In this document: positions 24,376-35,968 of the stretch, piece after piece
Layout: each line of letters begins with the position of its first letter
Position numbering within the stretch: position 1 is the stretch's first letter
NCBI GenBank assembly: GCA_023055355.1
Contig: JALJCS010000035.1
Coordinates: 1,426,001 to 1,490,000, forward strand
DNA from: Agelaius tricolor
Taxonomy: Eukaryota; Chordata; Aves; Passeriformes; Icteridae
Reading direction: 5' to 3'
Length of the DNA: 64,000 nt
Notes under the pieces: generated by a model
Databases searched by the model: none
What the model saw: the letters and a program-made list of their open reading frames with translations, nothing else
Told to the model about the DNA's origin: nothing
Translations under genes and position numbers: made by a program

Positions 24376-25143
24376 ACAGATATATTTTTAACAGGCTGCC
24401 AGGTCCAGTGAGAATTAAAACCACCCACCCTGCCTGGCTGCAGCAGGTCAGGGTGGGCTTCCTTCCAGCTTAAGAGTGCCAAATCTGCACCTCCTAGGAC
24501 CAGGTTTCTGTACAAATTCAAGCTCTGATTGCCAGGGCAGCTCCATCTCCTGAAGCCACCTAAGGCCAGCCCGGCATCCCAGCACCCAGAAGTGATTCTG
24601 TCCCTGCTGGGATTCCCCCCAGGCTGTGTGTGAGAGCTGGAGGTGCCCCCAAAGCATGTAAACAGCTTCATAATTATCAGCAGGAGGCTTAATTTCATAT
24701 AGTCCCACATGCCCAATTTCCAGCTGGAATCCATCTGCACCTCCAGGCATCTCCATGCAAGCAGGTTTTCCAAAGGATCAAAGCAGTTTAAATGCCTCTA
24801 TCCTTTAAAAGCAGTAGGCTGAATGCACATAATCTTACTTTATACAAAGGGAAATCCCACTAAGGGTCTGTGTAAATGTGGCTCTAAACCAGCAGTCAGC
24901 ATCTGGGGAAAGCCCAGTACAACCAGTTCTGTCATAGCTGGCAAGGGAAGACAAAAAAAAGCACCTGAATGTTGTCACATTTGAGAAATATTCAGGCAGA
25001 GAGCAGGACCTGGCACTTAGCCCTGTAGAACTACAAATTATTAGCCTCCCCCCATGGATCCATACTCCTACATCCTCCAGGAAACCCCACAAAACCATTT
25101 GCACAGGCAAATGATGGGGAAATAAAGGCAGAAAAGCCCTTAC

Positions 25144-25340
25144 ACGTGGCTCATGGCATCCTCAAACAGTACCAGGTCCATGGCAGCGTTGACTTCGTTG
25201 TAGCTGTCCAAGGCTTCCATGAGGATCTGGTTCAGCTCCTCCCAGCTTGGAACTGGCCTATAGCCAGGTTCCCCAAGGCCTTTGGCAAAATGGCAGTAAA
25301 TATTCATGTGTTTGGCCTGCTCTAAAGTGTCCTCAATATC
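25144..25340 (-). CDS. DNAH17: e25: AAA4 N-terminal part
   Basis: Local residues 1550-1614 plus two bases. Reads [20 protein letters not shown], then [20 protein letters not shown] and [19 protein letters not shown] and Y..V..WE.L...L.E.L..YN...[12 protein letters not shown] are characteristic. The donor must be GTAAGG after the bases GT so that the split Val codon is completed by e26. Acceptor TTTACAG. Confidence 0.94.
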
Positions 25341-25588
25341 CTGTAAAAGAGAAGAAAATAGAGAACAAATGCAGGAAAACCCACTGCAGCTCTGAGCCAC
25401 CGTCCAAGGGAACCACGGTGTTCCAGCCTTTTTATGTCCACATGGTTGCACCTGGTGTTGGAAAAGGGGAAACAGGCTCAGGAGTGAAAGAGAGGGAAAG
25501 CAAAATCCCCAGTACTGATTTCCCTTCCAATAAACCCATTCTGTTCCTTTCTCATCATCATTAGAGCTCATCAGACCTCCACACTTAC

Positions 25589-25750
25589 GTCGTAGCATTT
25601 CTTCACCATCTCCCGCTGGATTTTATCAAAAGTGTCCCAATCCACTTCCTCAACCATCCTATCCCGGTACACCCGGCTTGACTCGTGCAGGTAGAGCTTC
25701 ACCAGGTCCTGGGGCTGCTTCAGGCATTCAGGGGTAGAGAACAGCAGGCC
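25589..25750 (-). CDS. DNAH17: e24: start of AAA4
   Basis: Local residues 1496-1549, 54 codons. Reads [20 protein letters not shown], then [20 protein letters not shown] and [18 protein letters not shown]...PE.L....DL.KL..HE..RVY.DR is the usual AAA3-AAA4 bridge. Acceptor CCACAG, donor GTAAGT. Confidence 0.95.
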
Positions 25751-25924
25751 CTGTGGGGAGCAGAGACAGCCAGGAAACTCAGGCTTGGCCTTGAGGGACT
25801 CCACCCCAGCACCCACCAGGCTGAGTGCCCCTCACAGCCCCCTGCACCTCAGCAACCCCACACCCAACAGCCAGGGAACGTGGCCTTTGTGAGTCCAAAA
25901 CTCCCAAAGCTGCTTCTCAACCCA

Positions 25925-26535
25925 GAGGGGTTTGAGTTGGAAGGGACCTTCAGGATCATCCCATCCCACCCCAGCCATGGCAGGGACACCTCCCACTGTC
26001 CCAGGTGCTCCCAGCCCTGTCCAACCTGGCCTTGGGCACTGCCAGGATCCAGGGGCAGCCCCAGCTGCTCTGGGTAATCTCTGCCAGGGCTTCACCACCC
26101 TTTACAGCCAAGGATTTCTTCCCAAGCTCCCATCTAAACCTACCTTTGTCAGTAGGAAGTCATTCCCCCTTGTCTGTCACCCCATCCCTTGTCCAAAGGC
26201 CCCTTCCAGCTCTCTCAGAGCCCCTTCAGGCCACAGTCAGATCACTTCAGATCAATCCTCAGGCTGAACAACCCCAATTCTCTCAGCCTTTCCTCCCAGC
26301 AGAGCTGCCCCATCCCTCTGATCATCCTGGTGTCCCTCTGGGCTCCCTCCAGCAGCTCCAGGTCCTTCCTGGAAGGTTCCCTGGTGCTGGGGACCCCTGA
26401 GCTGGATGAGGTCTGACAAGGCAGCACAGAGGGGTAGAATCACCTCCCTCAGCCTGCTGTCCACAGCTCTGGGAATCTTCCCCACCTTATTTTGAAGGTT
26501 TACACTCATTACACCCCTTTTAATCCCCCACCAGC
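25925..26535 (-). repeat. CR1 fragment
   Basis: About 610 bp of minus-oriented CR1 from 'ttgagttggaagggaccttc' to 'ttacaccccttttaatcccc'. The inverted tail itself is missing. Confidence 0.85.
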
Positions 26536-28556
26536 CTCCCCTGGCTGGGCTGGAGTCCTGCTCTCAGCATTTGGTGCCTGCAGAGCCAAGCACCAGCCCA
26601 GACACGTGGTTCTCCCATCCCAACCCCATGCCAGGGGTGCTTTGTCGAGAAGGGGAAAAAAGGGTTTGGAAATGTTACTGGTGGCTATTTTTTCTTTTAA
26701 TCAATTAATTCTAATTAGGTGCATTCTGCCTGCAGGAAATATCAGTTGCTGTCTGCTTAGCACAGTATGTTTACCATGAACTCTATTAAAATGCATAAAA
26801 GAATTATATTTCAAAGAGGTGTCGCCTATACTAAGGCTATTAACAGCACACAGGGTTTTCAATGGTATGAATTAAACAGACAGCTTTTATTCCTAACATC
26901 TAATTATTTATACATTAAATATTAAATGCATTGAAAGCAATGTAAAGCAGGCCCTCTCAGCTCACTGGTCCATGGCTCAGATTGTTTGGGTTTCACATCT
27001 GTCATTACAGCTGTCAAATTATTTTATTTATTCCAGAAAGACAAAAAATTGGTGAGAAAAGCTGACAATTCAAAGAGAGGAAGGAAAAACACATCAGATC
27101 CTAAACTGATTAAAATTAAAAGTCATTCATCCTCTCTTAAAGGGACTGAATCTAAAGACCCCCACAACCCAAAAGCAAAAGGGACACGTGGCTGTGGGTC
27201 ACTGCATCTGGGATGGAGGCGGAGCCAACATTTAACAGAAACAAACAAAGAAAGAGGATGGGGAAGCCCTTGATAGGAAAATGAGGAGCATTCCCGTGAC
27301 CCTCTGACCCAGAGCTTGCATCTGGCAGGATGTTTTCTGTTACCCCCCCAACCCTGGCACAGTTTGAAGCCTCCCACTGAGATGCTTCTCTCTGAAATGT
27401 TCTCTCCCTGCAGCTCCCAAAGCCCAGATTAACTGGAAGGCAGAATTTCCCCAGACCCACATCTCACATCCGAGCTGCTGCTGCTCAGCTGAGCACAGTG
27501 ACAGCCCTGACTCCTTCCTGCCTCAGTGGAGTTATTCACTTGTTCAAGGTCCCAGATTTCCCTGTCTGTCTCTGCTCCAGCTCCTGTCTGATGGCAGGCA
27601 CAAGGCTCTGAACTTCCACGTGCCCACTCGGTGAAGCAGATGTTAACAAGGACAGTGACAAACGACCAGCTGGGGGTTTGGAACAGGCTACGGTGCTGAC
27701 CCTCGGTGTGGCTGCTGAGGAATTTATCAAATTTTATTAATCAGCCTGAAAGCCTGAAAGGCTCTTTGAGCAGTAACACCAGCTGCTCCAAAGCACGAGA
27801 CTGCTGGGGAAAACAGGAAAACAAAATCTCACCCAGGATGGAAGACAACATTTCTGGAGCTGAACAACTTCAATTTGGTGCAGCAGCTGGTAATTCAGTT
27901 TCAGTGGTAAAATCAAAGCTGGTTTGGATTGATTTCTCACTCTTTAACTGCCATCCTGCATGCTCAACGCTGAGCCCCTGAGAGGACATGCTGGCACAGC
28001 CACCAAGCTGCCCTGGCTCTGGCAGAGCAGCTGAAGCAGCCACTGCTGTGCTCTCCTCAGGACCTGCAGCCCCCAGAGCACCCAGCCCCTGCCCCATGCA
28101 CGAGGAGCTTCGCAGTGTGGTGGGGTGGTGCCATGGACCCCGACACCCACACCATGGGGTGGGGATCACCAAGCCCAGCTCCAGCACCCTGACAACAGCC
28201 ACTGCTCAAAGGGCTGCGGTAGGAGCCCAAAGCTCTCTCCAGTTTGTCCTTTTCCCAGCCAGAGGACAATTCAAACCCCTCAAAATCTACACTTCCTTCT
28301 GGAGCTCTGCATCCCTCCCCACCGGCCACAGAGGAGGCTGGAAAGTAAATAGTCATGGGTGATGGCTCTGGAATCCATTCAAAACCAACCAGGGATCAGG
28401 GATTGGCCCCATGTCACCCTCTGAGCACAGGGGACACCCATGCTGTGCCATTGCTGAGTGGGACACTGTGTTTGGCTCACCAAGGGCCAGAGGGACCTCA
28501 GCTGCCTGTGACACGGGCACAAACTCCAAATGGCACAGGACAAGAGCTGCACTTAC
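26536..28556. other. Intron e23-e24, unassigned part
   Basis: AT-rich first half, mixed second half. No exon, LTR end or CR1 motif recognised. Confidence 0.45.
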
Positions 28557-28796
28557 TTGGAAGATATTGGAGAGGTCTCTGAGGTTGAAAACATAGTGGA
28601 ACTTGACAGCTGTTGGCAGGAACGTGGCAGCCACCTTCCGGTGCAGCCCCAGGGCCAGGGCAAGGAGCTGCTGGGCTGATTTTTGCACGGCCTCTGAGAA
28701 GTTCCCACTGGCCAGGTGCTGCACTAAGATGGTGCTGTAGATCCTGGACAAGGAGTCCTGGTCAGGGTTGGAGAGAGCGAAGACACAGAAGTGACG
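28557..28796 (-). CDS. DNAH17: e23: AAA3 C-terminal part
   Basis: Local residues 1416-1495, 80 codons. Reads RHFCVFALSNPDQDSLSRIY, passes LGLHRKVAATFLPTAVKFHY and ends VFNLRDLSNIFQ. RHF.VF.LS-P....L..IY and KFHY.FNLRD.SN.FQG are signature dynein motifs. Acceptor CCTCAG, donor GTAAGT. Confidence 0.95.
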
Positions 28797-28899
28797 CTGA
28801 GGAAGAGAAAGTGAGAGGTGGAAAGGTCAGAGGGAGGGAAACCACCTCCCAGGTCAGAGCCCTCTCTGTGGTTGGGCACAGCACTGAACAATCTCATCT

Positions 28900-28985
28900 G
28901 GGCTCCATTTCCCAGGAAAGGTTGGCCCAGGTGATCCTTTGAGGTCCCTTCCAAGCTGGGATGCTCTATGATCCCATGACTTGAA
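28900..28985 (+). repeat. CR1 3' end fragment
   Basis: Short plus-oriented tail end: 'tgatcctttgaggtcccttc' followed by 'gatgctctatgatcccatga'. Confidence 0.75.
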
Positions 28986-29254
28986 GTCCACCAGAACTAT
29001 GTCCCCACCCAAATTCCCAGCAGAGGACAGCTGGCAGGAGACCCCTTCTGCTGTGTCAGAAGGAGACACCTTCTGCTGGCTGAACAAGGGATTCTCAGTG
29101 GCATTTCACAAGGGAAGCTCAGTCCACTGAAGAGCTGAGAGGTCTGAAGGCCCCACAGACCCCTGGTGAAGCCCAGGCCTGTCTCTGGTAGGAGCAGCCC
29201 CAGAAGGTGCCACCTCCCAGAAGACCCTTTGTTGATGAAGAACTTGCAGAGGAA

Positions 29255-29600
29255 GAGAACACAGAATAGTTAAGGTTAGAAAGACCTCTGAGATCAAGTC
29301 CAACCTTTGAACAAATCTCAAAATATACTGTGGAGTGCCATTTTGGAGTTCATTTTTGAACACATCCAGAATTGGTGACTCCACCACTTCCCTGGGCTGC
29401 AAGTTCCAGTGCCTGACCACCAAAAGATTTTCAAGAACTCTGGTCCAGCAGTAAGTATTACCTAGAGAAAGGTAAAATCTGCCTGTCTGAACCAGAATTT
29501 TTCCTGAGAGTGTGTGTCCAGCTGCCTGGGAACTTGTGACTTCTTCCTCCCACTGGGCAGTAAAACAAGAGGAAACACAAAGAAGGGAGAAAAATTCCAT
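29255..29600 (-). repeat. CR1 fragment (diverged subfamily)
   Basis: Minus-oriented: 'agaaagacctctgagatcaa', 'ttggtgactccaccacttcc' and 'ggctgcaagttccagtgcct'. More diverged than the neighbouring CR1 copies. Confidence 0.75.
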
Positions 29601-29712
29601 CAGGAATTAGTCACTTCATGCTGTTTCCACTGATTGAACGACAGCAGGATTTGCCACAGGTTCTCCTGAAGCCTTGAGCCTGAAAACCCCACCCATGGAG
29701 CAAGGGCTTTAC

Positions 29713-29815
29713 CTGGAGCCGGGGGTTGATGGTGAAGCTCCCTGCAGTGGGGTTCATGCAGGACACGTACTGCACATTGCTGACCTCCTTCAGGGACAGC
29801 CTGCTCCTGTCGTAC
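29713..29815 (-). CDS. DNAH17: e22: AAA3 sensor I
   Basis: Local residues 1381-1415. Reads (W)[19 protein letters not shown], then [15 protein letters not shown]. The sensor block [20 protein letters not shown] matches the DNAH9/11/17 group. Smallest exon in the window at 103 bp. Acceptor CCCAAG, donor GTAAAG. Confidence 0.95.
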
Positions 29816-29907
29816 CTTGGGGCACAGCAAAAGCCACAGATGGTGACCACACACCCCTGGGTGTAAGAATCCATGTCTGCCCAGCCAGCTCAGAGCATGA
29901 GACTCTT

Positions 29908-30600
29908 TGTCACTATAGGACACGAAACAACACGAGCGCACACGCTGTTGCTTTTAAGGTGAAGAAGAAGAATTTTTTGTTAGATGACAGCTTGAGGGAA
30001 ATATGGGCTTCAATCAAATATTATACTTTGTGGGAATCTACAAAATCAGAGGGGTTTGGGAAAGCTGCAAAAGGCAGCCTCAGATACAGTAGAACTGTGA
30101 TTGGAGCTCAGCAGCAGCCATGAGATTGGGCAGCAGAAAAATTATGTAAAAAGTAGAAAAGCAAGGACAAATAGAACAATGGTCTGTGTATTAATGCTTG
30201 TCTAGAATAACTCCCTAAGCTGCAGAAAAGTTTAACTAGCAAGATATTGGGAAGGTTGAAGCTTAATAATGGAGCTCTGTGTGTTGTGTTTTAAGGCTTA
30301 CAAGTAAATATTGTATTCAAAGCAAGCAAGCATTGTTTAACCCAAGGTACCTGTGCTTATAGTGATTGGATGGAACTACTGTCAATGTGCTTTTGCTTTG
30401 TGTGATTGGTCACAAAACTCATCAAGTGAATTGTGACATTGAGTTCTGTGTCTGCTGCCTGGGATGTGAGCTGCTGGCATCTTCCCATTGTCATAGCCAT
30501 GGAATGAGGCTGAGGCTGGAAAATCAAACAGCTCAAGGCACGTTCCCAGCAGTCCTGTCCTGTTCCTGATTTGTACACTGACCCCAGCTGGCATCAATAC
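29908..30600. mobile_element. LTR-like element, second family (3' end uncertain)
   Basis: Begins 'tgtcactataggacacgaaa', nearly the same start as the LTR at 48127 ('tgttgctataggacacaaaa'). Similarity is clear only at the head; the far end is a guess, between 30300 and 30620. It fills the intron between e21 and e22. Confidence 0.45.
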
Positions 30601-30683
30601 TTCTGCTTCTTTGCTTTCCCTGCTTTTAGCAGTGCAGATGTGCCAGTTGGCCACCCCAGAGCAGAGATCCAGCAGCCTCATAC

Positions 30684-30849
30684 CAGTGGCCATAGTCCAG
30701 GTGCTGCCTGAGCAGGGTGTGGGGCTGCACGGTGCCGTAGGCGTCCACCTGGGGCATGTTCAGGTTGTCCATGAAGTACACCAGCCTCTTGGTGCCTGGG
30801 GGGCCGTAATTCCTGCCAGCCTTTTTCTCCAGAGGCTTCTCCAGCACTC
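30684..30849 (-). CDS. DNAH17: e21: AAA3 Walker B (altered acidic residue)
   Basis: Local residues 1326-1380 with split codons at both ends. Reads (G)[19 protein letters not shown], then [20 protein letters not shown] and [16 protein letters not shown]. The Walker B is FMDNLNMP; other axonemal heavy chains usually have F.DDLNMP or F.DDMNMP, so the second acidic position is Asn here (codon AAC, near 30769). AAA3 is a regulatory site, so the protein may still work. Acceptor CTCCAG, donor GTATGA. Confidence 0.95.
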
Positions 30850-33330
30850 CTGGAGGGGCAGGAGGGACTGGGATGAGTGCTCTGTGCCTGCTGCAGGGAG
30901 CCCCAGCCCTCCCAGCTCACCTGTGATCTTTGTGGCTTTTTAGGAAGGAAGAGCATGGAGAGAAAACTCATTAGGAAGCTCTGGAAAATTCCCATTTGTT
31001 TTAGCAGAAGGCTGAGGTTATGTGCTGCCCTAGACTGTAGCATATTGGGAATATTTACAATGCTGGAGTGATATTTCATGCAGATCACCCCACACTGCTG
31101 CATAAAATGTTTTATAGGTTATTGATTTCTTGCACTGCGGCCTGAGCAACCTTTACTGCCTCAGGAAGGGGCAAAGCAAAGAGCAGCAGCTTTTCTGGGG
31201 TGAATTTCCTGCCAGGGGCCTTCTTGGAGCCCATCCTCACTCCCAGGTGCTCCCAGCCCTCCTGGAGATGGAGGCAGAATTTATTTCACTGACACAGTCT
31301 GGGGTTATCACCACTCCTGTAAGCAGCAGCAAGGCAAGGAGCAATCCTTTGTAATTAGGGACAACTGGGAGTTTTGATAAAAATTTTGTGCAAATGCACA
31401 CTTCAGCCATCCCTTATCAAGGGCAAAAGTTATTAGGGAAAATTTATATTCTGGGTTTTTATTTCAGACCACGAATCTTTTAAAACCCCATTTGTTTCCT
31501 GCTTGGGTGCCCTGCAGACAGCCTGGTTACCCACTAAGAATTCAGCTGTTTTCTTGTCACAGGCACTTCTGCATAAAGCCATGAATTGTGCTTAGAAAAA
31601 TGATAGATTTTTCCTCAGTGGAGTCTCTCTCCCCCTTCAATAAAACCACAATATTTGAAATTTCTGGTAGCAAGTCAAATTAAGTGTTTCAAATAAGCAT
31701 TTAATTTAAATTTAATTAGGCCTTAATTAACACATAAAATCAGCCCTTTTCGAGGTTAAACAAGGATGCAGGAGATTCATCATAGTGAAATGCAATTACT
31801 GGGGATGAAGTGACATGTTTGTGGAAGTTGCATTTTAATTCAAAGCTCATCCCACAATAATCCTGCAGGGTCCCTGCTCTGGGCTCCTGACACATCCCCA
31901 TCAGCCCCTCAAACCCTCACTGCACACCAGACTTGGCAAGTGTGGCCCCTCTCACCCTGATGGCCATGGGGAAAAGAGAACCCAACCCCAAAAACCACCA
32001 TTTATTCTCATTGTCTCAAGGCAGATCTGGAGGGAGAAGGTGGGGAATGAGGGCAGGGATGGAGCTGATGGAGGAGCAGAGGTCCAAGAGGGCATGGAGC
32101 AGCACACCAGAGCTCCAGGCTCCACAGGAAATGGGATTTGGTCACAGTACACCAAAGAAAATCCCCAAACTGTGCCCAGAGAGAGTCTGGCTCCTGTTAA
32201 CCCCCATGCACATGAAAATCCGTAAGCTACAGGTCCACAAAGATTGTTTGAACCACATCCCTGTATTTCCCCTCAAGAGTGCAGCTCTGCACCTTAAAAA
32301 CCTCTGTCCCAACAGGCACCATGACTAAAAATTGCTGGCTTTCAGGTTGGCTCTTTGCAAAGTAAATAAAACTAAAATCCCAAACTGCTTTGGATTCACA
32401 TTTTACAAATCTAAAGAGGCACCTGCTGGGGAAGGGAAAAAAGCAGCCAACTGACAAGCTCCACAAAAAAGGGACAAATTAACTAAAAAATGAGCAGTGG
32501 GGAAGGATGCCAGGCAGCATAAATCACATTTCCCTGTGATGAAGATGTGCTGGGCTCTGCAGAGGAAGGAAGGGGAGGGCTCAGCCCAGAGCTCAGAGCA
32601 ACAGGGACATCCTGTACCTGCCCCACACCTGCACACACTCACCTGGGCAGGTGGGGAAGACCAGGGGCCCCAGCTGAGCCCCCCCCAAGCCAGGGCACTC
32701 CCACTCCAGGAGGAAGAGGAAGAAGGGAGGCTGCAACCATGACACTGCCCATGGCTGTGAGACTGGCCAGAAGGGGAGGTTTTACCCACTTTTTTTCCTT
32801 GAAGGGCTTCCCTGGGGCAAGAAATTCCTTGGAGGTCAGAGCCCCCCAGGCCAGCAAGCTGTGAGGGAGGCACTTGATGTGGGACATGCTGGGCTGTGGC
32901 AGGACAGGAGCACAACCCCAGGAACCAGGCCTGGCTTGCAGCCTGCACATGGCCATTAGCACCATCCTCACTGCTAATTGGGATGCAGTTCCCATCACTG
33001 CACCCCCGAGGACAGTTTGGATCCTCTCCAAAAAACCCATCTTATTCTTCAATTCCAGCATGTTAAAAACACTTCAAGTCAAATACAAGGCATGGAAACT
33101 GCAGCAGATTGAAGGCTGGGCTTTGGCACAGCCCTGAACAGAGTGGTGGGGTTAAAGAGGCAAATCCTCAGCTTGGAAAACATCATCCCCACAAAAGCAG
33201 GGCTCTGCTGAGCAGAGTTTCACTGTGGGGTTGTGAGTGTGCCAACAACAACAGGGGCAACTCACCCAGGGGCCTTTCCTTGAGCTTCCCAGTGCACATC
33301 CTGCTCCAAAACCCAGTGGATGCCCCAGGA
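30850..33330. other. Intron e20-e21, unassigned part
   Basis: No exon or repeat family recognised. The AT-rich part near 31680-31750 ('aatttaaatttaattaggcc') is simple in composition but not tandem. Confidence 0.45.
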
Positions 33331-33842
33331 ATGGCACAGAATGGCACAGAATGACAGAATGGCACAGAATGACACAATGTCAGAGAATGACACAGAATCA
33401 CAGAATAGCACAGAATGACAAAGAATCACACAATGTCACAGAATGGCACAGAATGATACAGAATGACACAGAATCACACAGAATGGCACAGAATGGCACA
33501 GAATCACACAATGTCACAGAATGGCACAGAATGATACAGAATGACACAGAATCACACAGAATGGCACAGATTCACACAATGTCACACAATGGCACAGAAT
33601 GGCACAGAATCACACAATGTCACAGAATGGCACAGAATGGCACAGAATGACACAGAATGAAACACAATGACATAGAATCACACAGAATGTTACAGAATCA
33701 TAGAATCACACAGAATGTCACAGAATCACACAATGGCACAAAATGAAACACAATGACACGGAATGACACAGAATGTCACAGAATGACACAGAATGTCACA
33801 GAATGACACAGAATGTCACAGAATCACAGAATGACACAGAAT
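33331..33842 (-). repeat. Expanded CR1-tail satellite
   Basis: About 510 bp of degenerate 8-10-bp units (cacagaat, ggcacagaat, gacacagaat, cacacaatgt) directly preceding a CR1. In normal copies this inverted tail has only two to four units. Higher-order blocks of about 90 bp recur (33413-33500, 33500-33585, 33600). Confidence 0.9.
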
Positions 33843-34060
33843 CAACCCAGCTGGAAAAGACCTTTGGCATCATCGAGTCCAATTTGTGACCTAACACCAC
33901 CCTGTCAACTAAACCATGGCACTGTGTGCCACACCCAGGCTTTGTCAAACACCCCCAGGGATGGTGACTCCACCGCCTCCCTGAGCAGCCCATTCCCATC
34001 CCCAACCACCCTTTCAGTGCAGCAATTCCCGCAGATATCCAACCCTAACCCCCCCAGCAG
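33843..34060 (-). repeat. CR1 fragment next to e20 donor
   Basis: Minus-oriented: 'caacccagctggaaaagacc', 'tcgagtccaatttgtgacct', 'gtgactccaccgcctccctg', 'cagatatccaaccctaaccc'. Ends about 15 bp from e20, so the CR1 supplies most of the 5' end of that intron. Confidence 0.85.
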
Positions 34061-34075
34061 GGTTCCAGAGCTTAC

Positions 34076-34283
34076 CTTGCAGCATGGCAGAGGTGGTGTA
34101 GTAGTTAAAGGGCACCTTCTTGACCAGGAAGGCGTCGGTGTCCAGCGAGCAGAGCGTGTCCCCCAGCAGCACGGACTTGCCCGTGCCAGCGGTGCCCACC
34201 AGCAGCACGGGGCGCTGGCGCTGCAGCAGCCTGGCCACCAGGAACCGCAGCCGCGCCGTCTCAGCCGTGGGCACCAGGCAGGC
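34076..34283 (-). CDS. DNAH17: e20: AAA3 Walker A
   Basis: Local residues 1257-1325 plus one base. Reads ACLVPTAETARLRFLVARLL, then RPVLLVGTAGTGKSVLLGDT and VPFNYYTTSAMLQ. GTAGTGKS is the AAA3 P-loop; NYYTTS..LQ follows as in all axonemal dyneins. The exon is GC-rich. Acceptor CCCCAG, donor GTAAGC. A CR1 fragment ends about 15 bp past the donor. Confidence 0.96.
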
Positions 34284-34371
34284 CTGGGGGCACAGCGCCC
34301 ACCTCAGTGCCCCTGCCCTGATGGTTTTAGCCTTTTAAGCCTTGTGCTGCTGCCAGCCATTAAAATCCAGC

Positions 34372-34831
34372 TGTCGCAGACATCTTTTATGGAAAATCCT
34401 TTCCTTTCTTTTATGGAAAATCCTTTCCTTTCTTTTATGGAAAATCCCTTTCCTTTCTTTTATGGAAAATCCCTTTCCTTAGGATTTTTCCTCCTGAGAA
34501 GCTGAGAGGCCTCAGGAACAAAATGTAACCAATGGTTATCTGCTGCTGTGGAATGCAACAGGTGCATCTTTGATTGATCCATGTTGGTTGTTTCTAATTA
34601 ATGGCCAATCACAGCCCAGCTGGCTCAGACAGAGAGCCCGAGCCACAAACCTTTGTTATCATTCTTATTCTATTCTATTCTTAGCCAGCCTTCTGAGAAA
34701 ATCCTTTCTTCTATTCTTTTAGTATAGTTTTAATATAATATCTATAATAAAATAATAAATCAGCCTTCTGAAACATGGAGTCAGATCCTCGTCTCTTCCC
34801 TCAACCTGAGACCCCTGTGAACACGCTCACA
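34372..34831 (+). mobile_element. Solo LTR, main family
   Basis: Starts TGTCGCAGACA and ends near GCTCACA. The U3 head carries four tandem copies of a 22-24-bp unit 'ttttatggaaaatcctttcc' (34388-34480). Polyadenylation signal in 'aaaataataaatcagccttc'. Starts 88 bp from the acceptor side of e20. Confidence 0.75.
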
Positions 34832-34855
34832 CTATCTTTTCAGGGGAATATCCTG

Positions 34856-35345
34856 TGTCATGGACATATTTTATGGCAATATTTTCCATAAATGGAAATA
34901 TTTTCTGTAAATATTGGAAATATTTTCCATAAATATTTCCAATATTTATGGAAATATTTTCCATACTTTATGAAAAATCATTGCGTTAGGATCTTTTCTC
35001 CTGAGAAGCTGAGAGGCCTCAGAAACGAAATGGAAAGAATAATTAGCTGCTGCTGTAGAATGCAACAGGTGCATCTTTGATTGGTCTCATGTGGTTGTTT
35101 TTAATTAATGGCCAATCACAGTCCAGCTGTGTCAGACTCTCTGCTCAGACACAAGATTTTATTATCATTCCTTTCTATTCTTTTCAAGCCTTCTGATGAA
35201 ATCCTTTCTTCTATTCTTTTAGAATAGTTTTAATATATCCTTTTCTTTAATATAATCTATATCATAAAATAATAAATCAGCCTTCTGAAACATGGAGTCA
35301 AGATTCTCATCTCTTCCCTCGTCCTGGGAGCAGCACCTGGATCCC
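34856..35345 (+). mobile_element. Solo LTR, main family
   Basis: Second copy right behind the previous one, same orientation. Its U3 head is expanded differently: 34875-34975 is a palindrome-rich array of 'ggaaatattttccataaata'. Contains 'aataaatcagccttctgaaa'. The 3' end is blurred after 'ctcgtcctgggagcagcacc'. Confidence 0.7.
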
Positions 35346-35794
35346 CCCACAGAATCACACCTTGCTAAATCAGTGATGATTTTTATAAGTCATCAGCTCG
35401 CTGTGGCACTTCTGAATAAACAGAGGAATACAACTGGCAAACACAATTCACTACCTGAGGAATTCTTTTCTTGGCCCAAACATAAACCCATCTCTGTTTA
35501 CAGCCAGGAGAATGACAACAAGTCCTGGTGTCTCAGAGGCTTTGTCCCTGCTCTGTCTCACCAGCCTGGGCACAGCAGCTCCCTGCCCCTGCTGTACATC
35601 ACTCATGTTTGGAAGATGGATGGAGGTTGTGCTGTTACTGCCAAAGCACAGCAAAAAGAGATGGGTGATTTAGTTGTATCCAATAAAGAATTCCATCAGT
35701 GCCTGGCCTTTCACCGGACTTCATTGAAACACCCACGTTCAGTCACTAAAACACAGGAACTCCTCCAGCCCAGCAGCCTGCTGGGGTCACCTAC

Positions 35795-35968
35795 CTGCAG
35801 TGGCATCTCAGGATCGAATTCAAACTGGGGAATAAGTTTAGACCAAGGCTCAAACTTCTTTGTTTCTGGATCAACGTAAAAGTCAAAGACTGTGCCGTGA
35901 GAAGGGAACTTGATTGTCTTGAATTCTGCCACCCACCACTTGCTGAACTCCACTCTGTAGTCCACGAG
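35795..35968 (-). CDS. DNAH17: e19: start of AAA3
   Basis: Local residues 1199-1256, 58 codons. Reads LVDYRVEFSKWWVAEFKTIK, then FPSHGTVFDFYVDPETKKFE and PWSKLIPQFEFDPEMPLQ. FP..GTVFD.YVDPET.KF..W is the usual entry into AAA3. Acceptor TGGCAG, donor GTAGGT. Confidence 0.96.

Noticed and set aside
29911..30620. Complete LTR of the second family with duplications
   Set aside because: Only the head matches 48127; no repeat of the flanking ACTCTT was found downstream, so a complete element is not claimed.
33331..33842. Regularly spaced short repeats resembling an array
   Set aside because: Units are contiguous and degenerate with no unique spacers, in a vertebrate intron next to a CR1; not CRISPR.
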